Shown here: piece after piece, positions 20,015 to 29,421 of the stretch
How positions within the stretch are numbered: position 1 is the stretch's first letter
How the letters are laid out: the number at the start of each line of letters is the position of its first letter
Assembly (NCBI GenBank): GCA_002205965.3
Contig: NADL03000459.1
Span: 1,178,001-1,242,000, forward strand
Source: Kappaphycus alvarezii
Lineage: Eukaryota; Rhodophyta; Florideophyceae; Gigartinales; Solieriaceae
Direction: 5' to 3'
DNA: 64,000 nt
The notes under the pieces: model-generated
The model's database searches: none
Seen by the model: the letters and a program-made list of their open reading frames with translations, nothing else
What the model was told of the DNA's origin: nothing
Made by a program: the position numbers and the translations under genes

Positions 20015-20687
20015 TGCTATGGCCTCTCACCCTCTCAAGTCGCGCCTTGGCCAACTGCTTGACCGCTTCAACCTCCAATTTCGTAGTCAACGCCTCTCTT
20101 GCGCTTCGGTACGACTCTGAGAACACTGCATCCTGTACTTGTTCAACCAAGAACGTCATCTGCATAGCAGCCTCCACTCCCTCTTCAGTGATGTCCCTAA
20201 AGTATTGAGCCCTCATAGATAGGACCTCCACAACCGCCTTCATTGACATTTCCGCAAGCTTCAGTTTTCTACCTATGTCGTCCACGTTACCTTCTTCAAT
20301 CCGTGCTACCTCCAGTACCATCAACCCCAGCTCTGCCCATACACCTGCTGCATTGATATAACCCCACTCTTTTTCAGATCGTCGATCCTTGCTCTTGAGC
20401 TCGGATAGAAAGGCGTCAGCCGGCGGCCGGAAATATCCCATGTGCGTAACCAGGACATGTGGCCTTCGATTAAATATACCCCCTTCTCCTACCAACTTCG
20501 AGGCGTTCAGTTCCGTAACGACTTGACCAAAATCTCGGCGCTCCGGTTTGAGACTGACCCATGCAGCCCTCAACAAAGCTGCTGGTTCTCCCGCGCCGGC
20601 GGCCCCAGTTCCTTGGCTTCCATCGTTGACGTTGTCGTCCGCCATCGCCTCGTAGACACTCTGTTTGTGCCCTCTAGAAGATGTCAC
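19977..20687 (-). CDS. ORF1 (Gag-like) of YR retroelement
   Basis: Intact frame of 236 codons starting 36 nt inside the upstream direct repeat; a second Met (MADDNVNDG) about 14 codons in is an equally good start. The N-terminus is acidic and Gly/Ala-rich. The middle has KPERRDFGQVVTELNASKLV and an aromatic NRRPHVLVTHMGYFRPPADA, and the remainder is strongly helical with heptad-like Leu/Val spacing (VEVLSMRAQYFRDITEEGVE onward). Position before the RT and the helical, oligomerisation-like character suggest a Gag role. No zinc knuckle. It overlaps the RT frame by about 38 nt. I do not recognise a named family. It is the only unbroken frame of the element. Confidence 0.55.
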   Translation of the reverse strand: MTSSRGHKQSVYEAMADDNVNDGSQGTGAAGAGEPAALLRAAWVSLKPERRDFGQVVTELNASKLVGEGGIFNRRPHVLVTHMGYFRPPADAFLSELKSKDRRSEKEWGYINAAGVWAELGLMVLEVARIEEGNVDDIGRKLKLAEMSMKAVVEVLSMRAQYFRDITEEGVEAAMQMTFLVEQVQDAVFSESYRSAREALTTKLEVEAVKQLAKARLERVRGHSSGDGSVSAADNE

Positions 20688-20708
20688 CGCCCTGATCTCT
20701 ATGGGGGA

Positions 20709-20730
20709 ATTTCTCTGCCTGCAGAGAAAT
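20709..20730. repeat. 10-bp perfect hairpin at repeat/ORF1 junction
   Basis: ATTTCTCTGC-CT-GCAGAGAAAT straddles the inner border of the upstream direct repeat (20723), so the repeat's first eight bases form one arm. It could mark a recombination or priming site of the element. Confidence 0.7.
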
Positions 20731-20901
20731 AGACATGCCAGAGCAGAGGTCTCCTCGGTAGATCGAGTGACCAGGCCTTATAAGGCCTTTGCAAAGCCAG
20801 TCCGCCAGGCCAGTGATCTTCCAGGTCAAGGGAACGCTCGGCCATTGGCTCGCTACTTCCAGAAATATCTTCACCAATATACACACGTGTACACCACGCG
20901 A
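20723..20901 (-). repeat. Direct repeat of YR retroelement, upstream copy
   Basis: 179-bp partner of 16675-16853; it precedes ORF1 on the minus strand and probably contains the promoter. Confidence 0.8.
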
Positions 20902-20925
20902 CACCGTTCATATACACTTTAAGGA

Positions 20926-22030
20926 TGGCTTTTAGTTGATGCCGATGACCGGAGAACAGTCTCTATTCGCACTTTAGGCTACTGATTCTAATAAATCTCA
21001 TAAATTACTTGGTCTCTATGTAGGTGAAGTTCTTGGTGCAGGAAATAATGCCTCCTAAGCTCTGACAGACACAATTCCGTAACGCTTCGAGGTCAAGCAG
21101 AAGCAACAAGGTAACACTGAGTTCTTTGGCGGTTGCATCTCCCGAACTGACAACTATCTAACCAGTATTAACCAGACCATCTTCATCAACATGCTTTCAC
21201 TTCTTTCTGAAGAGATTTTCTTCAAATCTATCCTATTATTCGTGCTCACGTCGCTTGGGTTGCTGACAATCATCCTTAAACCATTTCTGCCGTGAAAAGC
21301 CATCTCAAGTAACCGTGTCTTCGCTCCACGCCTTGCACATCGCGGAAATGAACCGCTTTGTTTGTCGCCTCAAGTCCAAGGACTTCGATCTCAAAGTTGA
21401 TCATTGGAAGGAAAGGAACCCCACGTGTCTACTATGATTCCTCCTTTAGAACAAACACAGACTTGTTTTCCCAGGTTGGTTGCGTGGGGCTAATATGTGA
21501 ACTATAGGAAATGAATTTTTATGAATCACGCATGTCGCAAGGCTAAGCGGGTTGTTCGCTGAGTTTAAAAGGGAAAAGTTTATGCAATATTGGAAAATGT
21601 TGATACGGCCTTCATCCTCTGTCTTCATCTTGAGGATGTTTATAGTTTTTAAGGTACCACTACAAACGTTCACCGACTCCCACTTCTTGTCAGACACCGT
21701 GACTAGGGGATAACTACTTCGGAAATTTTGCTAGTTGATTAAAATCGCTGTACTTTTGAGGCATACAACCGTTTTGAGATTGCCCTAGCGGGACTGGTGC
21801 GTGAGAAGGTGAACATTGCAGTTGTCGTCACCAAGAATACTCCTAGACATCTTCCGGACAGGCTGCTATCTACTTTTCGTGATAACAGTGCGGTCGCGCA
21901 ATGGGCTAAACCTTTGATTACTGCCCCGTGTACTCCTAAACCACTCTGGTGTTTGTCGTTTGGTTGATTCTATGAAGGGACCTGGGTAACTCCACCCGCA
22001 TTTGAAAGAGGAGGGAGAGTGGGGATTCAC
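20926..22030 (+). pseudogene. Scraps of an LTR retroelement
   Basis: Several plus-strand fragments look retroelement-derived. At 21340-21430 the reading EMNRFVCRLKSKDFDLKVDH recalls the C-terminal RNase H/connection segment of Ty3-type pol ('W-x-x-x-L-x-x-Y-x-F-x-I-x-H'). At 21755-21900 FEIALAGLVREKVNIAVVV and TPRHLPDRLLSTFRDNSAVA are open and protein-like. At about 22003-22020 a purine run AGAGGAGGGAGAGTGGGG could be a polypurine tract. No catalytic motif is present, so the class is a guess. Confidence 0.3.
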
Positions 22031-22450
22031 TGGGATTCACTCGTTTGTTGGTGCTGCTTGTTGCGTTGGGCTCCCATTACGTACTGATTGTATGTGCAAC
22101 CTGCCAGTTACAGTTTTGTTTCTTTTGGACTGATTTGCAGTTTGCCCATTCGTGCTTGTTCGGAAACTTTGCAGCTTGGGCTGCTCGCGGCGCTACCCTC
22201 CAAGTTGTGTGCACGCCATGTCGATACAGAAATTTACTTAGTGTTCTCTCCCAAAGTAGGGAGCTAGTTGGAAAGAAAGTAGGAGAGTTTAACAGACCGG
22301 GTGTCAAGTTCCCCTTACCTTTGCAATGAACTCGAACGCCAAGTAGACGTACCAACCGTACCTACCGCCCGTCAGTAAGATGACAATTCTCTTCCGACCT
22401 GTTGTTCTACATGCATCGCGGGGGTGCCGTACTACAGTGTCGAACAGAGC

Positions 22451-22477
22451 AGTACTGTACTGTACTGTACTGTATGG
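22451..22477. repeat. (TACTG)n pentamer microsatellite
   Basis: AGTACTGTACTGTACTGTAC followed by TGTATGG: four to five tandem TACTG units. Confidence 0.85.
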
Positions 22478-22533
22478 TTCGATCAGTACTACACCACGAG
22501 ACTTGCATGCTGTATGGTAGAAGGAAGAAGGAT

Positions 22534-22578
22534 GAATGACGCTTTATTGTTTGAAGTCAAGTCCGCTCTACGCAGGAC
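22534..22578 (-). repeat. LINE 3' tail copy with AATAAA
   Basis: Read on the minus strand this is GTCCTG..TAG.GC.GACTTG then AAACAATAAAGCGTCATTC, the same 3' tail as at 44671-44716. AATAAA lies at 22543-22548 and a CTTCTTCC-rich tail follows toward 22520. It is a heavily 5'-truncated insertion of the same family. Confidence 0.6.
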
Positions 22579-22985
22579 CTCGGGTACTGCTAGACGGACG
22601 ACTTCGGGCACTCAAGCGAGAAAGGGACTGGACTGTACAGTACTACAAAATTTTGGGCACGGCATTTCTGGGGGGAAATTGGGGTGCTTTACTGATTAGT
22701 GATGCAGGACGGCTATTTTCCGAAGGCTAAGGGGATTATGTCTGTGTTATGGAGAGTCTGGAAATGCGGCATTTCTATGACTAAAAACAGTAGTTTTGTA
22801 CCAATTACTGTACTGTTTTTGTAGTCTTTTTCTCTTATTCTTTGCAACCATAGGCTCATCTATTTTTCAATCACTAAAACACCCCAATTTTCCCCTTTCC
22901 TGAGTGAAAGATGTTACGAACTCTATTTTATCGCCAAAATTAAAAAAATAACTATACAAAATTAACTATAGGGCATACCGCACAG

Positions 22986-23024
22986 TACAGTACTGTATGT
23001 ACAGTACGTACATACAGTACTGTA
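22986..23024. repeat. 17-bp inverted repeat of pentamer motif
   Basis: TACAGTACTGTATGTAC, spacer AGTAC, GTACATACAGTACTGTA: perfect 17-bp arms built from the TACTG/CAGTA family. Confidence 0.85.
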
Positions 23025-23620
23025 AAGGTGGATCCTACAGTGAACACTATCTAGATAATTATTCATATTGTACACACCAATGGGTCACTATAAGGCGATA
23101 TACTTTTGTATAGTGAAAGGAGAGATCTCTCAAGGGCCATCAGAGAATTTTGTTACATGTGGAAACTTCAAAATTTTTTAATCAGATGGCAAGCCACACC
23201 ATTTTCTGCCTTCGCCGATCCAGTACTGTACTGGAGTAAAAAGTGTCGCTAGATTTCTGCGCTACTATTCCGTATTTCATGGCACAACCATTGGTAAGAA
23301 AAAGTGGAAACCATATTTTCCCTCCACGGGTGACACGGGTAGGTAGATTTTTCCTTTTCTCGGTTTTTCATTCGTGTGTGCAGCTTTTAACACTGCAGCG
23401 TACTTTGTTACTATCTTCGGCCCCCCGGTCTGCCACCGCCCCAACAACTTGCGTGTTTCTTCACATCACCCATCTCCCTGTCTTTTCTTACCATCTCAAC
23501 TCCCAACTCCACGTTAAAGCCTCGCCTCTGAACTACCGTAGCAGGGTGATTCACACGGTGGAATCAGCTATCCGGCACCCGATATCGCAGTACAGTGCAA
23601 CAACATAGACCAAACCAACA

Positions 23621-24391
23621 ATGGCCGAGGTTCCACCCAATCAGCAGAGCACGATTACCCTCAAGCTCAAAAGCAAGGATGGCGAGGTTTTCGAGGTTGA
23701 CAAAGCCGTCGCCATGCAGATTAACTTTGTCAAGGGAATGCTCGAGGACGTTGATGAGATCGATGGAATGGAGATCCCGATGGGGGAGGTCGAAGCCTCC
23801 ATCCTTGCAAAGGTCGTCGAGTTTTGCAAGTTTCACTACGTGCAGGAGCTGAATCAGACCAGTGCAGATGACATCGACCGCTGGGAAAAGAGTTTCGTCC
23901 AGGTTGACAAATCCACTTTGTTTCAGCTTATTCTTGTACGGTCATTCGTCCTCATCCCTCCTCTCCTTTTCTCTTCCCCGTCCCCTCTGTTCGTACTAAC
24001 CTACCGCTCAACCCTCCACCTTACGATGCACTCGTCTTTACTTGCCATTTGTTCCGGGGATTTGCTTTTACTGCAGGCTGCTAACTTCCTAGATGTCCAA
24101 TCCCTGTTGGACCTTACTTGCAAGACGTAAGTATTTCACTATTTCACTGATTCCGCGTAGAATGGACTGCTTTGCACCCCCGTCTCGCCATTCATTGACA
24201 CCCAAGCTTTTCTTTCTCGTCTCAATGTGCGCGTTGAAATTGGATTCCGTTGACCGCGCAGGGTCGCTGATATGATCAAGGGGAAGACACCCGAGGAGAT
24301 TCGAGCAGAGTTCGAGATTGAAAATGACTTTACTCCAGAGCAGATGGATGAGGTCCGTCGAGATAACGCTTGGTGCTCTGATGATCGTTAG
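23621..24391 (+). CDS. SKP1: SKP1, adaptor of SCF ubiquitin ligases
   Basis: Encodes a 164-residue SKP1, the bridge between cullin-1 and F-box proteins in SCF E3 ubiquitin ligases (cytosol and nucleus). Three exons are inferred: 23621-23935, 24077-24126 and 24262-24391, separated by GT...AG introns of 141 nt (phase 0) and 135 nt (phase 2). Spliced, they give the expected order. The BTB/POZ-like fold opens with [19 protein letters not shown]. Next comes a short acidic loop ([13 protein letters not shown]), then the linker [10 protein letters not shown]. The family signature crosses the first splice as [20 protein letters not shown]. The F-box-binding tail [25 protein letters not shown] and DNAWC completes the protein. 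NDFTPEQ keeps the proline that is hydroxylated in some protists. Length matches the ~160-residue family norm and no disabling change is seen. The start context CAACAATGGCC is good. Confidence 0.95.
23936..24076 (+). other. SKP1 intron 1
   Basis: GTACGG...TTTTACTGCAG, 141 nt, phase 0. Joining the exons restores the signature LILAANFLD. Confidence 0.9.
24127..24261 (+). other. SKP1 intron 2
   Basis: GTAAGTATTT...GACCGCGCAG, 135 nt, splitting a Thr codon (AC|G). Joining restores [12 protein letters not shown]. Confidence 0.9.
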
Positions 24392-26560
24392 GATACTTTC
24401 CGTGGACACGAGACTCGAGCATCCCCAATTCACACATCTCGGTTTTTCTTCACTTCAAGTTCCTACCCCTTCCTTCAAACTCCTGTGCGTGAGCATTCAA
24501 GCAAGACTTCAGCTCGTGCCGTCTAGATTAACGGCACTTGATCGTCGAATAGCCACTGTTGTCTTTGTACATTTCATTCTCCTCTCTATGCTGAGAGCTC
24601 ACGCTAAGATGTTGTCTTTCGCACGAGAAAGTTCTTGCGTGGGGCCATGCGAACTTTTCTAGGAGGCATGCGATGTTTTCGTGAGATCTAGTTTGCTTGA
24701 ACGGTTGGCAAAATTGCAATAAAGTACTGTTTGATTGCGAGAGGAGCTTGATGTCGCTGTACCACCCCCTGACATTGCGAATCAGGCGAGAAGAAATCGG
24801 AAGCGACGCCAACCCGGGTGGGATATCTGAGAGGTCAGCCGGTATCAGAAAAATAGGTGATCCGTAGGGCCGCAAGCAGGGGCCTATTCATGGACCGTTA
24901 TTAGACTAGTCCAGTTCAGACAAAAACCTCTTACATAGTGCACTGTGCACGATTGAGGTGAAGTAAGGTTTTCAGGGCCTAGGGTGTTCGCTGCCTACGT
25001 AAGACGCGCCGAATGGCGCAGGCCTCCCAGCGCGCTGCCTCTCCCGACGTAACCACTGCCCAGCATCCCCGCTGTACTGACGCTCTTTGCGCTGACGCCC
25101 GTCAGGGCAAAGCACTGCTGTCCGCACAAACCAACCGTCTGGCTGACGTCAACGTCATGTGGACTCTGCGCGCTCCACGAATTTTATCCCGTCCTCCCGC
25201 GGCTCATCATCGCTCTCCCTGCTCACAGTTTACTCCTCCCGTCCCGAATCACAAAGGCTATCGTCACACACGACGCGCAGAGTACCCCAAGAGACGCCGC
25301 CACGGAGCTTGACCACTCCAATTTCCAATGGTTCCATCTGTTGGTCGAGACTCCCGTCAGCCCCCAGCCACCTGTCAAGGGCCTTCTACGTCAACCGAGC
25401 TGGTCAACCGCATCGCTATTTTAACCTCTCTGATTCGATCTTTACTCTCATCGCCGCGGCCACGCTATGACCTACTAAACCCTGTCCGTACAAGATCGGG
25501 CTAATTGCCTTCGGCCTATACTTTTTCTATGTTGACCAAAGTCTTGCTGGCCGCCGCCATAGATGAAACGAAGGATTTACTTTCCCCGTACCAAATACAC
25601 GGGCGCCATTCTTGACGATACGCTCACCCCCCTCCAAAGTTTCCTCGCCCTCAGCTGTCCTGGTTGATGCAGAGAACGCCTGCAATCTTGTGGAACTTCA
25701 GAAAATACTTGCTCTCCTCCCAGCCCACACGTCCACCATAGCCCGTTTCACCCGTTCATCCAATTTCATTCACATGCTAAATGGCCGTTCGCGACCATCT
25801 CTGTTGGTCCCGAATCCCCAATACACCCTGATCCTCAGTGCCTAGGGTACCCAGCACGCAGGAACCTGCCAGCATGCTGCTCCTTTCCCTTAGAATCCAC
25901 CCCCTTGTCCGCCAGATCACGGGCACTACCAACATCTACCTCAATCAATGATTCGAGCATGATTGCGTCCGCATTGGGACGTGTTACAATCTTACCAATG
26001 TACTCTGGTTGGTACAGTGCTGCGGCCCCGCCGTCGGCCGTTACCTTAACCTACACAAAACATGGATTTTCTAGCACCTACCTCCTCCCCAGCCCGCTCC
26101 TTCCGCAGTGACTTGGCCCTTGGAAGAATGCACTGATCACGGCTTCGATTTCTTCGGTGCCCCGCTCGGGACCACAATTTGACTGCATCGTTCCTTCAAG
26201 CCAAAGTACTGGTATGTCGAGACGCTCCCCTCTGCTGCACGGTGTCTGCGACCCTTGCCCACATTTCCCAGCATGCGTCTCGGCTTGCCTCATGACCCAC
26301 GCCTCCCGTCTATCCGACGCACAGCACTCTACGAGCGCTGCGCTCCAATTCGAAGACCTGCATTGCATCTCCCGCCTGTACCTACACGGCACGGCGTCAC
26401 CCTCAAAGACCAAGCGTCAGTCAAAATTTGATCCCAGTCCGCCTGAGAGATCATGGCTTCTCCGCCTTTCAACCCTCTGTTCACGCCGCCTCCGCCAGCG
26501 CGACGAAGTTGTCGTCCGCGCCCGCGCTAACAACGCCCCTTAGCTGTATCCCGCTGGGCC
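24392..26560. other. SKP1 downstream region and unassigned GC-rich block
   Basis: 24392 to about 25000 is SKP1 3' flank. From about 25000 to 26560 the sequence is GC-rich, with open frames of 70-130 codons on both strands (longest 26157-26543 +, 128 codons) but no family resemblance. Open frames in opposing strands of a C-rich block are weak evidence. A decayed retroelement or a multi-exon host gene are both possible. Confidence 0.3.
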
Positions 26561-26700
26561 ACGGGTAATTTACAGTTTTCCACGTCGGCCACGTGTAGTG
26601 TAAATGATAAACTTTGCTGCGTCAATAGAGAGATTACGCAACTGTAAAAAAAACTGCAACGAAACTCTACTTAAATTACAGAAGCAAAAAATCATTCCAG

Positions 26701-26736
26701 AATTCTGCAATGTCGCATGAGCTACATTGCAGAATT
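26701..26736. repeat. Perfect 13-bp inverted repeat, 10-nt loop
   Basis: AATTCTGCAATGT, loop CGCATGAGCT, ACATTGCAGAATT. Lies about 180 bp left of the Tc1 element in otherwise featureless AT-rich DNA. Confidence 0.85.
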
Positions 26737-26918
26737 GTGACTTTTTAGTGAAGTGAAAACTGTAATTACTATTATACCGTAATACCTGTGCAACGTTTCT
26801 GCAGATATGGCGCGTATAATACTAAAATTTGAATGCATGTGTAGCACTGCATCAAACGTCCCCTCATCTTTCGAACTACGTATCCCAACCCGTATCCTTA
26901 CCCCTACTCCTACTCCTA

Positions 26919-27033
26919 CAGTGCGGGACAAAATGATAGCCCACCCCTATCTTTGAGGCATACTCCCTGAAAAAAAACATCCATTTAAACAGAAAAACTT
27001 GCCATTTCTATTTATTTCTGATGCCGACTCTGC
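26919..27033 (+). repeat. Left terminal inverted repeat of Tc1 element
   Basis: Pairs with 28358-28470. Shared blocks include CAGTGCGGGACAAAATGATA, TTTGAGGCATACTCCCTG and CATTTAAACAGAAAAACT. Confidence 0.9.
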
Positions 27034-27157
27034 AATTTAAACGATTCTCAAAAAGGGCAATTACTTTTTTCTTTTCATGAAAAAGGCTACCTGGGAGGCT
27101 GACAAAAAGATAGCACATTACCATTTTACACGGAGTCCAAAGCGAGCCAGTCCGGCT

Positions 27158-28156
27158 TCAGTAGTCCGTCTTCTTAACACATCTTTCTAATACTTGCTTC
27201 ACACGTTTGGGCATGCTTCTGAGTAAAGACAGTAGTTATTCTGATGATATATCCTCCCATTCTTTAAGCACAGTATTTCTAAGCACCCCCACATTACAAA
27301 ACTGCCTCCCATTCGCGTATACCTTCCTCGTCAGCAGTCCCCAAACGTTTTCTATAGAGTTGAGGACTGGACTTCTAGCGGGCCACATCATAACCTTAAT
27401 ATTCTTCTCTTTCAGCCAATTCTTCGTCGTCCTCGCAGAATGAATTGATGCATTATCTTGTTGAAACTCCCATAAATATGCGTGATTCTCAGCAGCAAAC
27501 GGTAGCAAATGGTTCGCTAATGTCTGCGTATACCTCTCAGCGTTTTGGTTCCCTGAAACAATAGCCAAACTCGACTTTCCAGCCGCAGAAAATGCACCCC
27601 ATACCATCAATGGTACTCCCCCCATCTGCCGCTTCGATAAAACAGTTTCTTCCCCTCGTAAGTCATTCCAGTAGGACTGGAACCCGTCTGGCCCATCCAT
27701 ATTAAATTTCTTCTCGTCTGAGAAGACCACTCTTGCCCAGTCTTTGTGGCGATAGGGAGCATGGTCTACTGCCCATGTAAGACGATTAGCGATATGTTCG
27801 GAAGTGAGAGGGGGACATCGCTTAACTTTCTGAAACTTTATAAACGGGGCACAGGAAAGGACTCGGCGGGTCGTACGCTTGGAAACTGCGAGTTGAAGGG
27901 TCTTGTGAATGTCTCCAGCAGTCACATTTGATTTCTTTGCCTCTCTCAATATACGGCGTTCGGTGGCTGGCGACAATTTCCGCGGCCTTCCCGGTGACTT
28001 TTTCTTTCCGTACCCCTCCTTATTCTTTATGTAGGCCGCCACAACCTTTCTCGAGCGCTTGAGCTTAACAGCAATGGAACTAATCGTCCACTTTGCATCT
28101 GAGTATGCTGCAATCTGGGCTTGCTCAGTTTCGGTGAGTTGCGGACCCTTTCCCAT
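27158..28156 (-). pseudogene. Tc1/mariner DD34E transposase with one nonsense codon
   Basis: From ATG 28156 the frame is open for 306 codons to TAA at 27236-27238. The same frame then runs on for 25 more codons, LLSLLRSMPKRVKQVLERCV to KKTDY, ending TGA at 27158-27160. That tail (SMPKRVxxVL) is the normal Tc1 C-terminus, so the TAA is a premature stop in a 332-codon gene. Seen in order: a helix-turn-helix (residues ~8-48), a GRPR linker (56-59), a second helix-turn-helix (~63-100), D147 in VVFSDEKKF, D234 in FQQDNASIH and E269 in SPVLNSIENVWG. There are 34 residues between D234 and E269. The last motif normally reads SPDLNPIEN, so two side positions have changed. The truncated 306-residue form keeps all three catalytic residues. 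Confidence 0.9.
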
Positions 28157-28357
28157 TTTGGTGTGACCAATTGACCGCTGCAGTGCCTCGAAGGGGTTCG
28201 TGGTGAAGTACTGTGGACGTTTAATGGCAAAACCGCCTTGCGTTTTGGCGCAAAAGTGCTGTTTCTGTTCAGTGTGCTATCTTTATGTCAGCCACCGAGG
28301 TAGCCTTTTTTGTAAAAGATATAGAAATAATAGCTTTCGGAAGGATTTTTCATGGAG

Positions 28358-28470
28358 GCAGAGCCGGCATCAAAATAAATAGTACTGGCCAGTTTTTCTG
28401 TTTAAATGGAAGTTTTTTTCAGGGAGTATGCCTCAAAGGTAGGGGTGGGCTATCATTTTGTCCCGCACTG
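28358..28470 (-). repeat. Right terminal inverted repeat of Tc1 element
   Basis: Partner of 26919-27033; ends ...CATTTTGTCCCGCACTG followed by TA. Confidence 0.9.
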
Positions 28471-28542
28471 TACCCTTACCGTTACCTTACTCTTATCCCC
28501 ATCTTTATCCCTATCCCTATTCCTCACAAACTGCTTGACGCG

Positions 28543-29421
28543 ATGAACACCCTGCAGGACCTCGCCACTATAGCCGAATCTCGTTTGGAGGAACAGAACC
28601 CTTCTCCAGATAGCGCGGCGAACTCTGGCGACATTACCTCTAGCGCAACGACAACTCAGAAGGCGCCCCAATGCAGCGGTGAAGCAACAGCGTTAGCTCG
28701 CATCGGGCGTAGAACCGAAGTTCATCGCAAACGATGAAGTTATCATCACACGTGAAGTAGCAGCCGCAAAAGCGCACATTGCACCGAACGGTACCTCGAA
28801 GGACCGATTTTATATTGCGACAAAGCGCGAACGCGAGGCAGAAACTTTACTGTCTTGTGACTTGGAAAGAAATTCGGGACAGCAGAAGCGCATTCAGCAA
28901 CGGTTCAACGAGCGGGACGCGGTCGATAAGCGAATTAGTGGAATCGGAGGGGAGTTGGGAGAGCTGGAAGAACTTCTGAGTTCTATGAAGGATGAGCGCG
29001 AGGACTTGGCTTGCGCAAAAAGCGCGAAGCGAAAGGCTGCGGCGGAAAAGGAGGCTGATAAAGAAATGATTGGTGCCTTAATTTGCTCGACAGCGATGAA
29101 GCGTAAATGATGCGAAGAACGTCACGACGCCAACATAGAAGCACAGGAGCGAGCACTGAAAGAGCCGAAGGAGTCTACGAGAAAACAGGCAAGGAAACCG
29201 TTTCAAGGCGATATGGAAATGTTTGCGGCCGCGCTTAAGGCATCAGATGAAGCCATGATTGCACTGAAGAAGAAGAACTTGGAATTAAGGCGCATGCGCC
29301 TTGAACAAGAGAAGGAGAAGGATAAATGGACCGCATCGAGCGTGAGAAGGAAAGGGAGAGCGGCTAAGAGCTTGAGCTGGAGAATTTCAAGTTAATGATG
29401 CAGTCTTTTCCGTCTAAGTAA
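28543..29421 (+). pseudogene. Myb/SANT-like, coiled-coil transposon-type protein relic
   Basis: ATG 28543 opens a short Ser/Thr-rich leader. A +1 shift near 28710 gives FIANDEVIITREVAAAKAHI and APNGTSKDRFYIATKRERE, resembling the Myb/SANT-like domain of proteins linked to DNA transposons in fungi and oomycetes. QQKRIQQRFNERDAVDKRIS, then the acidic stretch GELGELEELLSSMKDERE and the Lys/Glu-rich helix KSAKRKAAAEKEADKE follow. An in-frame TGA at 29108-29110 interrupts it. The same frame resumes with DANIEAQERALKEP and FQGDMEMFAAALKASDEAMI, the conserved C-terminal coil. A final +1 shift leads to LELENFKLMMQSFPSK and a stop at 29419-29421. One nonsense codon and two shifts break an otherwise complete gene. 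No matching transposase is seen nearby. Confidence 0.6.

Larger units (their letters stand above)
16675..20901 (-). mobile_element. DIRS/Ngaro-like tyrosine-recombinase retroelement
   Basis: Minus-strand element of about 4.2 kb with the order ORF1 (Gag-like), reverse transcriptase, RNase H, tyrosine recombinase. It is bounded by 179-bp direct repeats at 20723-20901 (upstream end) and 16675-16853 (downstream end), about 94% identical by hand count. DIRS proper has inverted ends. Direct repeats fit the Ngaro/PAT arrangement (A1-ORFs-B1-A2-B2), but I could not find a B1/B2 pair, so the subgroup is uncertain. The pol region is degenerate (stops, frameshifts, a lost RT aspartate) while ORF1 is open. 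Confidence 0.65.
26919..28470 (-). mobile_element. Nearly intact Tc1/mariner transposon
   Basis: 1,552-bp element with terminal inverted repeats of about 113 bp starting CAGTGCGGGACAAAATGATA. It is flanked by TA on both sides (26917-26918, 28471-28472), the target duplication of this superfamily. It carries a single transposase frame with one nonsense codon. The terminal repeats differ at only a few positions, pointing to a recent insertion. The flanks are C/T/A-rich (CCCCTACTCCTACTCC on the left; CCCTTACCGTTACC and CCCTATCCCTATTCC on the right), so it landed inside a pyrimidine-rich simple repeat. Confidence 0.9.
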
